64,000 nt of DNA from Paramyrothecium sp. XJ0827 (lineage: Eukaryota; Ascomycota; Sordariomycetes; Hypocreales; Stachybotryaceae), in the NCBI GenBank assembly GCA_020881915.1, contig JAJFPB010000007.1, positions 1 through 64,000 on the forward strand, read 5' to 3'. A program made the position numbers and the translations under genes. The notes beneath the pieces are model-generated. The model was not told where the DNA came from. It saw only the letters and a program-made list of their open reading frames with translations, and did no database searches. Positions 34,259-48,270 of this stretch are shown here, one piece after another; position 1 is the first letter of the stretch; every line of letters begins with the position of its first letter.

Positions 34259-36466
34259 CTATGCAGTCCCTAAAGAGACACGCTTTCGATGTTCAGTATC
34301 AATATGATAGCCTGTCCAGTTTCTCTTTCGCCCAATTAGCCGTTTAAGCTGCTTGGGTTTAAGAGGAGGAATAAGGTCAGCCCCGTCGAAATCGATTACG
34401 ATAATGCGGCCCCGCTCCTCGTTCCATAGCAGGTTGGATTCCCGCACATCATCATGCACCACCCCCTCGCCACGCACCCTCCGCAACGACCTTGCCGTCT
34501 CCGTCGCGAGGTCATCCAGTGCCTTCATTGTGACCTCACCTGCCCATGACATTAGCAGCATGTGCACAATCTTGGTTCCGGCAAATCGGACCGCATGCCG
34601 CGCTATGAGATCGTACGGCATCGTCAGGTTGATGCTGCCGAGCAAAACAGGTACGACCTCACCCTGAAGCTCCTCGAGTCGTGTATACACCCTGGCCTCA
34701 TATATGTAAGATATGGGACGAATGTCTCTATTGTACCCTTGCCAATGAATGTATATCCATATTGTGTTAGCGAGAGCTTGAATAGCGATCCTACCGCTCC
34801 ATACTTGCCCTTCATCTCGAGAAGCTCGCAATCCAGCTCTAGAGAACATGCCAATTGCTCCTACATGAGACCGGTCAGACCCTCAATGTTGATTAGATAT
34901 ACTGTACTTCTAGGGGTTATCTGATATAATGCTACATTTGGATAGTGCACATCAAGCTTCTGCCCTCTTTTAAGACTAATAAGATAGCTTAGAGTATAGT
35001 ACGGCCTTGATTGCTCTTTTGTAATTGGGGTTTCCTCGCAACTAGAGCTCCCACTGCTTGAGGACGGTGCGTCCTTCCGCTTCGTCTGAAAATCAGTGCT
35101 ACTAGGGCCACTCCATGGACTGCGACTAGACGGATCATTGCCATAATCGGCATCGTCGGCATCATCCTTTCGGTCATGAATATCTGGGTCCTTGTCCTTG
35201 CATGCAGATCTCGACCGCAGGACGACTTTTTGTGTAGAGGTATCAACAACCTCCTCGTGAAATGACGGGTCTGACGAGCGGGAAAGGGTCCGCGAAAGCT
35301 CCTCCTCGTCTGTTGTTTCGTGCTCCATTTCTGGGTAAGGAATGGGCCACTAATATAGTGCCGCCTAAGCCTTTGCAGTCCAACTCGGCGACCGTGTTTC
35401 TGATCGAAGTGCTAATAAGGAGAAACCGGCAACCTGAGCTACAGCAGTCTTGGACTCTCTAAACTCGCCGTTCTCATTTTCTACCTCCACATTGGTATCA
35501 ACCAAATAGTAGTATAACGTTTTCGGGTCGTCTTCCTTAACACAAAGAAAGAGAAATGACTTCCCAGCAGTCAAGTAACTATACTTAAGTCCCAACCTGA
35601 TCATATAGTTAAATATTTGCGTAAGGGCTATTACAAGTATCTGATCAGATCTATCTCCTAAGGCCTGGGCACTGTCGGTGCTTGACTTCGTACTTAGGCG
35701 TCGCCTAATGCCACTCGCAAATAAATGCTTATTAAGACCCCAATGCACTTAATTAACTTGTAGTTTATGCGCGGCCTTGTACTTAACAACAAAGGCTATC
35801 ACATGATTCCCTGCTAGATCCTCACGAAGGCATTAATGGTCTGGTTTTATCTCCTTTGGCTCAACGGCAACTCGCTTCGTTGGGGATGGATCACGCCGCT
35901 GTTTCTCTGAGCTCTCCCCTATATTACCTCAAATGGCCTCGTCGAGCGGCGAATTAATACTGAGAATGATTTACAAAGGATATACAAGATACTTTAAGGC
36001 TTGCAACCGTAGGGTTCAATTCTGCCTTCGTACAAAGCACTTAAATAATATCTGCAATAGGTCCCTCCACCACAATATATTTAAAAGATTTAATATTATC
36101 CTCATTCGCTACTGAGGTCTTATATACGCGCTGTTGTATCTTGCGGACCCCAATATAGGAAGGGAAAAGTCGCTTATCCTTCAATGTACCCTTAAGAATT
36201 TCGAATTTATGTTATTATAGCCCTGTGAATCCTCTCCAATAACGAAGATTGGAGGGATAGAATTTTCCATCTACCTTTGTAATACTGGTGCCGGAAATAT
36301 CGGGCCGTACTATAAGGGACTGGAAGAGATATTGATGGTAATATTCTAAATATTGGCTGAAGGTGGTTTTTTGCTGGAGCTGGTTCTCTTGCTCTAGTCG
36401 TTCGTTCGTTTGCTCGAGTTGCGCGATTCTTGCTCTTGAAAGTTGTAATTCGGATTCGCTGTCCAT
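34259..36466 (-). pseudogene. Fungal protein-kinase-like gene, disrupted
   Basis: Matches, in order on the minus strand, a large fungal family with an N-terminal coiled coil and a C-terminal kinase-like fold. Start: MDSESELQLSRARIAQLEQ and TTFSQYLEYYHQYLFQSL (36466-36215), then decayed sequence with HVIAFVVKYKAAHKL (about 35800), then ALTQIFNYMIRLGLKYSYL...FLFLCVKEDDPKTLYYYLV (35748-35365) and PYPEMEHETTDEEEL. The kinase-like part runs from KYGAVGSLFKLSLTQYGY to GEGVVHDDVRESNLLWNEE and IIVIDFDGAD; HRD is HDD and DFG is DFD. Breaks: several stops between 36214 and 35749, TAG at 35365-35367 and 35350-35352, TAG at 34861-34863, and a one-base shift near 34705. The last 196 codons are open. Confidence 0.82.
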
Positions 36467-37451
36467 GTTGCCGTAGATGCGCAGGAGATTTATAATAGTC
36501 AGTTCAGGGAATCGCTGCGCGTGTCCAAGTGCATGCGATATGAAGACTTCGCAGGTTGAGTTGATGAGGCAGGCAGAACGTCGATGCCTCCTTGTTCAGG
36601 CAGCTATTGCCCTGCCATTAAAAGTGGAGGTTGAAATAGACCAAATGAAGACAGACTTCGTTACCTCAGCAGCGCTCTGGCCATTTCCAAGAGGAGTCTA
36701 ACCGGTTTTGGAAAAAAAAGTCACGTTACTTGGACTACTCCTCTAGTAAAAGGCCCTGAGGATCCTGTCAAACGCGCCCACCCAACGGACGTGACCAGTC
36801 TGCAATATACTTTGCCGGCACGATTCGATGTAGACGATTTACAGCCTCATGAGAGCAGTCGTCCTACTAGGAAGAATTATCAGGATTCTCCATCCAATCA
36901 TCTAGAAGTTCGACAACTGGCACGGAGTCGCCATGCGCCGCCGAAGTAGCACGCTTTAAGCCAAATTCTTGGGGGCCTGGCGGGCGCGTTCCTTAAAAGC
37001 AGGTCAGTAGAAATGCATGTCATCTTTTTAAACATTCGAAATGGCTGATTCAATTTTCTAGCTATAAAAATCTCAACTTCTATTACGCCGGACGGCTGGT
37101 ATTTCGTTTTCCTCATTTCCAATTCTTTCAAGAATGCAACGAGGGCAGCAGGTTCGGCTGCATGCCGGTTCTAGTCATTCCAGCGGGTGTGGGTGTCCCG
37201 TGCTTGTGCAGCCCGCTATGGAATAATACGCAGCGTGCCTAGAATAATAATTAGGGTCTGCTGCTCCCTTAATCCCTCATATTCTAGCACTACTTCATCC
37301 TTAGATTATCTAAGAATAAACTACACTATTATATATACTACTCCAATTTACAGCCTTATCCTAAGCCAAATACTTAGTCTAGTAAATTATATGCTACAAA
37401 ACGTTTATCTAACCCATAATATCAGCCTCTCCAGGATCATAACACTGACTT
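36467..37451. other. Flank of the kinase-like pseudogene, no gene recognised
   Basis: GC-normal up to about 37250, then increasingly AT-rich. Short frames at 36477-36701 (+), 36898-37131 (-) and 37187-37477 (+) have no recognisable domain; the last runs into the LTR at 37452. The right border of the gene island is here. Confidence 0.45.
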
Positions 37452-37628
37452 TATTAGACCAGAGGCCCTATATATAAGTGTAGTATATACTAAGACTTTG
37501 TAGCTTAAAAGGTAAATATAAAGCTTAAATATATTTAATATAGCTTTAGTTAAATAAAGGCCCTATAAATTACTAAAAGAAGTAAGGCAGAGATAATTAA
37601 TATATCTTATAATCTCTATGGTCTAATA
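37452..37628 (+). mobile_element. 177-bp LTR (family A), apparently solo
   Basis: Starts TATTAGACC and ends GGTCTAATA, an RIP-altered TGTTAGACC...GGTCTAACA pair. It is exactly as long as, and nearly identical to, the LTRs at 50288, 51411 and 57905. The flanking five bases (GACTT left, GTAAT right) do not match, nor do they match the right flank of the same-orientation copy at 50464, so no complete partner could be assigned. Confidence 0.8.
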
Positions 37629-38153
37629 GTAATAATAGGTCTTCTATTCTTAGTACCTAGGAGGAATATATAAGTTATATATTTATTAAGAAATTTATTA
37701 AGATAACCTAAATTTAAGAATTTTAAATAGGGACTTAAATATAATAATAATAATTTAATAGGAAGATCTAATACCTAGAACCTTAGATATAGTAATAATA
37801 AAGTTAATAATAAAGATATCTATAATAAATATAATATGCTATAGGCACTTATAAGGCTTAAGCTATCTATTCCACTATATATATATATATAGGAACTTAA
37901 TAGAGCCATTAAGATATTACTATACTACTAAGGTCTATACTAAATAAACCTTATAGCTATAGCTATAGCAATACTAGTAGTAAAGCTAAAGTTAATAATA
38001 CTAAGTTCTATAATAGTATATATTACCTGGCCTTAATAAAGTTAAATTAAACTACAGTAGTAAAGTTATTTAAAGGATAGTAGTATAAAAATCTACTTAT
38101 ATCCTTATTATAGCTAAAATCTCCTACAGATCTATTTATTACTAATACTAATA
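37629..38153. other. RIP-mutated repeat fragment
   Basis: AT-rich. Its first 60 bp (GTAATAATAGGTCTTCTATT, then CTTAGTACCTAGGAGGAA) recur near 46873 and 47125, so this is another dispersed repeat. No coding motif is seen. Confidence 0.5.
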
Positions 38154-41100
38154 TATTATGATCTGACCTAAGGTTATAACTAAGCTATAGAATATTATAT
38201 AATATAATATATAAATACTATACTAGTCTTAGGCTACTAGCCTTAGAAAATAGATTAGTCCCTATATTACTAATATAATCTATAGGCTAGCCCTAATATA
38301 CTAGCCTAAATTAGATACTAATATAAAAGAAGAACTAAAAGTAGAAAATTAGAAATAAAAGAATAGAAATAGAAAAAATATTTAATAAGAATAGAGACTT
38401 ATATAAAAGAAGATTCCTATAAATAGTAAAAATATATAGAATAGATTAAGGGATTATAGCCTAATTATAATCTAGAATAGAATTAATAGATTATAATTAT
38501 TAGGTAATCTAGTACTTTAAGAAAAAGAAATTATATATATAAATAGGAGATTTTATATATTATATTTAAATTAGAATCTACTAGCTATTAATAATATATA
38601 GTTCCTAAGATATTCTTTAATTAGCTTCTAAAAAAGAAGTTTTATAAACTAGTAATTAGTAATCTATTACTTTAAGAGAAAATCCTATTCCCTATATTAA
38701 ATAATAAACTATAAAACTACTTATTTTATACTTAGATCTAGATCTAATTAATATATATTAATAGCTTTTATTTTAAGATATATTATTTTCTTAAAGTAAT
38801 ACTTATAATAATAAAAGAAAGTTCTAAGTTCTTTATATTTACTACTAAAAGTAAAAATAAAATTAAAGAAATACTATTTAAGACCCCCTTTAGAAATAAT
38901 ATTAAAATAAGAGATTTAAATAAGAAGTTTAATAATAATTTTAATAATAAAAAGAACTAAAAAATTAAAATACTTAAGTAATAAATCTAGATTCTTATAA
39001 TAAAAATTAATTAAATTTAAGTTAATATAACTATAATATTAATTAGATCTTATAAAATTAATTACCTTAAGAATATTATTACTTAACTTAAGTAGTAATT
39101 ATAAAAAGTTATTAATCTTAATTTCTATATAACTTAAAGTACTAAGATTTAGTTCTAAAGACTTCTAAATATATAAAATACTAAAAAATATAAAAGAGAA
39201 CTAAATATAATTATTAAGTTATATAAGTTTAAATCCTTTAATAAAAGCTTTTATAAGTTCTAAGAATTTCTTATAATACTTAGAGCTTATTTTTTATATT
39301 TCTTTAATACCTTTATTATAAATAAAAAATAAATTAAGTTTATAATTTAAAGCCTAAAGAATAATATTTTTATTTAATTTAAATTTATATTCTATAATTA
39401 TATTACTAAATCTATAATTAAATATAAAGAAGATATAAAGAAGATCTTTTATAATTTTAATAAGTTTAAAAAATATATTAAAAAGATCTTTAATATTATA
39501 AATAAAGTCTAAGAAATAAAATAAGATCTTAATAAAATAATCTAAATTAAGTTATATATTAACTTTATAATATAATTTAAATAAATTATTTTAAAATTAA
39601 AATAAATTAAGAAAGTCTATAAGAAGATCTTTTATAATAAATATAAGAAAAAAATTAAAAATAAACTTATTAAAATTAAATAATTTAAATACTTACTAAA
39701 AGAATATATATATAAAGTAATTAAGATTAATAAATATAACTTTAAATATAAAAAAAAGGAAAAATAATATAAAAGTACTTTATATATTAAATATAATATA
39801 AATAACTTAAAGCTATAAAAATAAATAAATATCTTCTATAGAACTAAATTAGGCCTTATAAAGCTAGAAGTAATTTAAAAAGTAAATATTACTTATTATA
39901 ATTATAATAAAAAAGGATATTTTATTTAAAAATATTAATAACCTAAGTAAGATTAATTCTAGAAAAAAGGAAGATTTACTTTAATTACTAAAAATAAGTA
40001 ATAACTAAATAAGATTATTATAACTTATATTATTAAAATAATATAATATATTAAGACTATATTACTATAACTAGATTAGAATTATAAATATAAGATATAC
40101 TTATAGGATTACTAATATATAAGAAACCCTAAGGAAGTAGCTAGGGAAATAATAGAAAGTAGTTATATATAAGAAATCTTAAATACCTAATTATAGAAAT
40201 AAATACTAAGCTCTAAAGATTTTAATACTATTATTAATAAAATAATAAATAAGAATAGTAATTTATTCTTAGAAAACTTAAATAAAGAGTAAAAATGTTT
40301 AAATAATAATCCCAAAGAAAGAATAATAAACTATATAATATAAGAAGTAGGGAAATTATAATAGAATCTCTATATAAATAAAAATATCTTTATTTATATA
40401 ATTATAATAGAAGAAGCCCTACTAAATCCTATATATATATAATTACTAAAAATCTAAAGAAAAAATAACTTATATATAGATATTAACTATTTATAATACT
40501 ATAATATTATATAGATTTTATATTTATAGTATTTATATATAATATATCTTAATAAGAAAATAGAAAATAAAATCTTCTTAATAAAAATAAGAAAATAGAA
40601 TATTATTTTACTATATAATATAAAAGATCTTTAGTATTAAATTAAGAAAGTAATATATAAATAATATAAGATTATAGTTCTATAAAGAGATCTATATTAA
40701 TTATAAAAATACTAAAATAAATAAGATATAAGAGATTATTTTATAACTTACTATAAATAATATATTACTAAAAAACTTTAATATTACTAAAACCTATAAA
40801 AAACTAAGTAATAATAACTAAATAAAGCTAGATTATTAAATAAAATAAAAAAAGCTAAGTTATATTAAGTAAAAAGCTACTAAAAATACCTTATAAAATA
40901 TCTTTACTATAAGAAAAAAAAGAAAATTCTATAGATTTTTAAATCTCTATAATAGTACTACTTTAATAAAATATAAAAAAAAATACTAAAGATATTATAT
41001 ACCTAAGAAAATATATTTTAAATACTTAATAATAATTAGTAATATAAAAGAATTAATAGAAGAAATAATTAATTATTAATAATTATTAATTAATTAAGAT

Positions 41101-44100
41101 ACTTAATATAGATCTACTTTCTAAAAAAAAAACTAAATAAAAGAATCCCTAATTATTATATTAAATAATATAATAAGTACTATATATTAAATAACTTCTA
41201 CTATAAATATTTTATTACTATAATCTAAATACTAAATCTTTAAAATAAAATAAAATAGAAATCCCTATAGAATATTAATAATATTTTTATTAAAATAAAT
41301 TAGATAAAAAATAAAGATACTTATTTATAAAAGAACTATAAGTAAAATATAATAATTAAATAATCCTTAATATAATTTAAAACTATAATAAAATAGTATA
41401 TAAGATTATTATAATTAAGGTAATAATTAATAAATATAAAACTATTATAGAATTTAATTCTAAAGTAATTTAAAGTTTTATTAATTTTAGGTTAATAAAC
41501 TAATTTTAATTACTATAAAAAAAAAAAAAAAGAAATTATATTATAAAGTTAGCTAAAGAAAAACTACTTATATATAATAATAAATTTATTAATAAGAAAA
41601 TATACTCTCTAATACTTTATAGTTATAATATAACTTTTAAAATAATCTTTAATATTATATTATTAAATAATAAATCTATTTTTTTTAGGAAATTATAATT
41701 TAAATATAAAAATCTATAAATTAATTAAATTATTAATTAAATATATAAATTAAGATTTATATTAAAATAAAAACCTAAAGATTAAAAGAAAAAAAAAGTA
41801 AATATTTATTATAAATTACTATTTAAGTAAAATAAATAATATAAAACTAGAAGAGATTATATAATAAAAACTACTATAATTAAGGAAGAACTACTATAAT
41901 TTAGTTTATAATATAAATAAAACTAAGTTAATATAAACTAAAGAATCTTATATCTTAAGAACCTATAATAAGTACTAAAATAAATAATAAAAGATCTATT
42001 TAATTAATAGAAAGAAGATCTTAAAATAAAAAGAGAAGAACTTAAAAAAAGAATAAAGAATATCCTAAAAATATACTATATTTATAAAAAACTATTTTAA
42101 AAGAAATTTAAATTAGAATTATTAAAATACTTTTAATAGGATTATAAAATCTACCTTATTAATAAGAAGAAAACCTACTTTTTATTAATTTATAATCTTA
42201 ATATTTAAGAACTATAAATATTAAAAAAATATATTAAGAAAAACCTTAAAAAAATATATTTAGTAATTAATTTTATTAATAAAGTATCTAATTATATTTA
42301 TATTAAAAAAGAATAAAAAACTCTAATTAATAATAAATTACTAATAACTTAATAAAATTATTATAAAAGATTATATTTTATTATTACTTATTATAAAAAT
42401 ATATAATTAATTATATAATAAAATAATTTTTATTATACTTAATTTAAAAGAAGTATATAATCTAATTTAAATAAAAAAAAAGAAAAAAATAGAAAATAGT
42501 ATTTTATATTAAATTTAATTTATTTAAATATTTAATTATATTCTTAAATTAATTAATATATTAATAATATTTTAAAAATAATTAATTATATTTTAAGAGA
42601 ATATATAAATAACTTTATAATTATATATCTTAATAATATTCTTATTTTCTTAGATAATAAGAAATAATATAAAGAATATATTTATAAGGTACTTAAAGTA
42701 CTATAAAATACTAATTTACTAATTAAATTAAAAAAAAGTAGCTTTTATATTTAAGAAATAAATTACTTTAGATATATTATTTAATTTAATAAAATTTAAA
42801 TAAAGAAAAGAAAAATTATAGTAATATATAAATAAAAATCTCTAAAGAATATAAAAGATATTTAGAGTTTCTTAGGATTTACTAATTACTATTAATTATT
42901 TATTAAGAACTTTAGAAAAATTATAATATTATTAATTAACTTTATAAAAAATAAAAAAAAATTTAATTAGAACTAAAATAAAGAAACTTAATAAATATTC
43001 TAAGAAATTAAGAAGCTTATTATAAAAAAACTAGTTCTTACTATATTTAATCTTAATAAAATAATTAAATTAGAAACTAATATATTAGATTTTATATTTA
43101 GTACTACTATTAAATAATAAGGTAAAAATAAAATACTAAAATCTATAGTATTTTAATTAAAGAAGCTTAGTAAACTACTACTCTAATATTTTATTTATAA
43201 TAAAGAATTTATAATAATAATTAAAGTTATTAAGGAATTTTAATATTATATTATAGAAAGTAATTATAAAATTAAGATCTATATAAATTATAAAAATATT
43301 TCTTATTTTATTATAACTTAAATCTTAATAACCTAATAAGTATATTACTATAAAATATTATTAGAATTTAATATAGAAATTATTTATAAAAAAGGATTAA
43401 AAAATAAAAGAGCTAATATCTTAAATTAATAAAGTAATTATAAATAAAAAATATTAAAAGCTATAAGCTAAGTATTTATAATAAATAAAGAGATTAATAA
43501 CTATAAGTTATATAAACTTAGAAAATTAAAAATAATAATAGAATTTAATTTAGAACTTAAATAAAAGATTATAAAATATAATAAATTAATATAAAAATAT
43601 AAAGTACCTTTAAATAAATATATTTATTTAGAAGATCTATAATTAAATTATAATACCTATAATAGAAAAATCTAAGTATTACTTAAAGAATACTTAAAAG
43701 AAATTATTTATATATATTATAAGTACTCCCTAATAAAATACCTTAGTATCTAGAAAACTTATTAAATAATTTACTAAATATATAATATCTCTAAATTAAG
43801 GAACTATATTATAAAATATATTAAGAAATATATAATATACTAAAAGATAAAAATATTATAATATAAACTATATAGGTTTTTAAAATCCCTATTAGTACTA
43901 ATCTAACTATAGGAATTAATTTTATAGGACTTTATTATAAAGTTACTATAATCTAAGAAACTAGAATTAAAAAATAACTTTAATAGTATTTTTACTATTA
44001 TTAATAAATTTATAAAGTTTATATATTTTATAATTTATAATAAAGTAATTAATACTAAAATAATAATATATTACTTTATTAAATATATTATTTTATAATA

Positions 44101-46292
44101 TAGATTACTAAAGGAAATTATTTTTAATAGAAATACTATATTTATATTAAAATTCTAGTAAGAACTAATAATATAGCTTAAAATTAATAATAAGCTAAGT
44201 ATTACTTATTACCTATAAATAAATAAATAAATAAAATACTTAAATTAAATTATTAAAATATATTTATATTATTATATTAATTATAAATAAAATAATTAAG
44301 CTAGATTACTATTAATTATATAAATTATATATAATAAATAAAAATTAAAAACTACTTAATAATTACCTTACTTTATAAACTATAAATTTAAATCTATATT
44401 TAAATAAAAAATCTAAACTAAAATAGCTAATATAAAAGCTATAATTAAAGTATAAAATATAAAAATACTATATAATATACTTAGAAAAGAAATTTTATTT
44501 ATTAAAAATAAAATAATTAAATTCTATAATTAAAAAAGATTAAATAAACTAATTTTAAAGAAAAAAAATATAATTTATTTACTTAAAAAAAATATAAAAA
44601 TAATATAATTAAGTAATAAATTAGATTTTAAAAAATTAAAATTATTCCTAATTATTAGAAATATCTTTAATATTATATATAAATTATATTTATTTAATAT
44701 AATAAAAATATATTTAATATTTTATATTATACTCTTAGAACTAACTAAAGATAATAACTTTATAGAAAATAGTATTAAAGTCTTATTAGAAGAACTAAAA
44801 TATAAAGTTAAAAGAATATTAATATAATAAATTAAAGAAAATAAAAAAATAATATACTTTATAAAATAAAAGAACTATAATAATAATAAAAATACTTAGG
44901 AATCTCTAGAATACCTAGAAAAAGCTAAGAAAAAGCTAAGAGAATTTTAATTATAGGTACTAAACCTAAATCTATAAACTTCTTCTTTAATTTAAAAAAA
45001 AAAACTAATTTATAAAACTAAAAATACTAATAATATTAAGATTATAAATAATTTAATATTTATAAGAATTTAAGGTAATAAGAAGATTTAAAGAAAACTT
45101 AATATTATTCTTCTTATTTAATTTTACTATTTTATAATAAAATAATTTATTATTATAATCTTTTATTTTCTAATAAATTTTTTAGATCTAAAATAATTAG
45201 CTTATTACCTTAGTAAACTTAAATTAAAGTTTAATTAGACTTTACTTAGCTTTTTTCTTCTTAGTATTTAACTTCTTCTATTAAAACTTTAATTAAGCTA
45301 CTAAAAGAAATTAGTAAGAAATATAAAAAAGAACTAAAGAAATAACTTATAAGTAGAAGCTACTAAAATATTATTATAAGAATATCTATAATAAATATAC
45401 TTTAAATATTAAAATAATCTTAAAATTAAGATCTTATATTTCTTATTATACTTAAAATAATAAATATATAATATATTAATAAAAATAGATTTTTTAATAA
45501 TATAAAATAAAAGCCTTAAATACTTAGTAGATTTCTTTAAAGGCTTTTTAATATAGCTTAATATAGTATTAATATACTTATAAAAAAAGAAAATAAAAAG
45601 AGATCTATATATATAATAGGAATCTATAATCTTAAGTATATTTAATATTAGGCTATAAAACTTAGCTTTAAAAAGAGAAGTATTATATTATAATTTAATT
45701 TAAGGTTATAACTAAGTTATAGAATATTATATAATATAATATATAAATATTATATTAGCTTTAGATTACTAGCCTTAGGAAATAAATTAGTCCCTATACT
45801 ACTAGTATAATCTATAAACTAGCCCTAATATATTAATCTAAATTAGATACTAATATAAAAGAAGAGCTAGATATAAGAAATTAGAAATAAAAAAATAAAA
45901 ATAGAAAAAATATTTAATAAGAATAGGGATTTATATAGAAGAAGATTCCTATAAATAATAAAAATATATAAAATAGATTAAGGGATTATAGCCTAATTAT
46001 AATCTAGAATAGAATTAATAAATTATAGCTACTAGGTAATCTAGTACTCTAAGGAAAAGAAACTATATATATAAATAGGAGGTTCTATATATTATATTTA
46101 GATTAGAACCTACTAGCTATTAATAATATATAGTCCCTAAGATATTCTTTAATTAGCTTCTAGAGAAGAAGTCTTATAAATTAGTAACTAATAATCTATT
46201 ACTTAAAGAGAAAATCCCATTTCCTATATTAAATAATAAACTATAAAACTACCTACCCTATACTTAGGTCCAGGCCTAGTTAGTATATAATA
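38154..46292 (+). mobile_element. Ty3/Gypsy LTR retrotransposon (family B), RIP-mutated
   Basis: Two direct repeats of about 607 bp (38154-38760 and 45686-46292), both starting TATTATGATCTGACC-like and containing AAGGTTATAACTAAG, bound 6.9 kb of extremely AT-rich internal sequence. Readable plus-strand remnants: a zinc knuckle decayed to YYNYNKKGYFI near 39895 (Cys to Tyr); reverse transcriptase YLNNILIFLDN near 42625 (canonical YLDD with both Asp codons changed to Asn), followed by YKEYIYKVLKVL and SSFYI; integrase TIINKFIKFIYFIIYNKVIN near 43985, then YFIKYIILQYRLLKEIIFNR. The RT-before-integrase order defines Ty3/Gypsy. Hundreds of stops are present, so the element is dead. The whole copy is about 8.14 kb. 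Confidence 0.87.
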
Positions 46293-47149
46293 CTAGAAGA
46301 GACCTTATAATCCCAATATTTATTAAGACCTCTTAAATTTCTATATTAAATCTAGAGCTACTTCTAATACCTAATAAATAAGATTACTTAAGTAGAGGAA
46401 GCCCTAGTAATAAAGCCAAATACTAACTAATACCTAAATATATAGAAGATCTTAAAATAACTAAAGTAAATATAAAGGTAAATATAAGCTATAGTATAAT
46501 TTAAGAGCTATAAGGGAAAATTAGTTCTAAAGAAATAAAGGAGAATCTAAGTAAATTTAGAGATAAGTTATATCTCTTAAAGAATAAGGCCTATAATCTA
46601 AAGATTAAGAGAAGTATAAAGAAAATAAAGTATTTAGCTAAGAAAATATAATCTAGAGTCCCTAGAGATCTTTTATAATAGATAGTAGAAGTAATAAGAC
46701 TTACTAAGCTCTTACTATTATAGTAAATAATTAAGTAAATCTAACTTATTTAAATTAATAATATCTATTCCCTAAGAAGTTTTTATAGTATAATAATATA
46801 TATTATATAATATAAGTCTATATAAGCTGCTATAGCAGTCAAGCTAATTACGTAACCTATTACATAACCTTAGTAATAGTAGTAATAATAGGTCTTTTAT
46901 CCTTAGTACCTAGAAGGAAGTTATATATTTATATATTATTTTTTATTTTATTATTATAATAATACTAATTATTATTTTATTTATATATTACTATTCTACT
47001 TTTATATCCTAGGGATTAAAAACCCTTTTTTTTTTACTACTATATAATTACTAGTCCTAGCCCTTTTACCCTTGATTTTCTGGCCCTTAGTCCCTACCTC
47101 CTACCTTCTATCTCTCTAGACTATAGGTCTTTTATTCTTAGTACCTAGG
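46293..47149. other. RIP-mutated DNA between element fragments
   Basis: AT-rich, A-rich on the plus strand, resembling decayed coding sequence (46300-46760) but without a motif I can name. A short less-mutated patch (GCTGCTATAGCAGTCAAGCT) lies at about 46830-46860. A shared repeat word begins near 46873. Confidence 0.4.
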
Positions 47150-48270
47150 AGAAGTAAGGTTCTTATATATTCTTTATTATTTATAGGAATCTCCTTTTAT
47201 ATAAGTCTTTATTTATATTAATAATTTCTATTCTAATTTATTAGTTCTAGCTTATTTTCTATACTAGTATTTTATTTAGGTTAATATACTAGAAAACTAG
47301 CTTATAAATTATATTAATAATATAGGGACTAGTTTCTCCTAAGGCTAGTAGCTCTAAGACTAATATAATATTTATATATAATATTATATAATATTTTATA
47401 GCTTAGTTATAATCTTAGGTTAGGTTATAATATTAATTTCTTTTTTTCTTTTTTAATATTTTATATATTTAAAAGTCTTCTAAATTAGTTCTTAGTACTT
47501 TAGATTATATAAAAATTAAGGCTAGTAATTCTCTATAATTATTATTTTAATTAAATAATAGTACTTTTAAGGTAATTAATTTTATAAGATTTAATTAATA
47601 TAATTACTATATTAATTTAAACTTAATTAATTTTAATTAAAAGAATTTAAATTAATTATTTAAGTAATTAAATTTTATAATCTTTTTTATTATTAGAATT
47701 ATTATTAAAGTCTTTAGTATTATTTAGATCTCTTTATTTTTATATTACCTCTAGAAGAGATTTTAAATAAGATTTTATTATTTTATTCTTACTTTTAGTA
47801 GTAAATATAAAGGCCTTAGAACTTTTTTCTACTATTATAAGTATTACTTTAAGAAAATAATATACTTTAAAATAAAAGCTATTAATATATAATAATTAGG
47901 CCTAGATCTAAGTATAAAATAAGTAGTTTTATAATTTATTATTTTAATATAAAAAATAAGATTTTTTCTTAAAGTAATAGATTACTTATTATTAATTTAT
48001 AAGACTTTATTTTTAAAAGTTAATTAAAGAATATCTTAGGAACTATATATTATTAATAGCTAGTAAATTCTAATTTAAATATAATATATAAAATCTTATA
48101 TTTATATATATAGTTTTTTATTCTAGAGTATATTAGAAGGTACTTTATAAATTATAATATATAATATTTCTAAAAGTATTATAAAAAAATAATCTTTTTT
48201 AATAAGGGTTTTATATATTTTTTTACTTATTTATAGGAATCTTCTTTTATATAGATTTTTATTTATATTA
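47150..48270 (-). mobile_element. Deleted fragment of a family-B Gypsy element, inverted
   Basis: 47150-47450 is the reverse complement of the 5' half of the 607-bp LTR. 47450-47880 is the reverse complement of the start of the internal region (38761-39180 of the full element). 47880-48270 is the reverse complement of the 3' half of the LTR. It is therefore a minus-strand copy truncated in both LTRs and lacking nearly all internal sequence. The fresh Fot1 element begins directly at its end. Confidence 0.75.

Noticed and set aside
34353..34924. Plus-strand frames opposite the kinase-like gene
   Set aside because: Antisense shadows; the minus strand carries the family motifs (HDD, DFD, IIVIDFDGAD).
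37187..37477. 96-codon plus-strand frame
   Set aside because: Runs from gene-island DNA into an LTR; Ile/Leu/Tyr/Thr-rich from AT-rich sequence.
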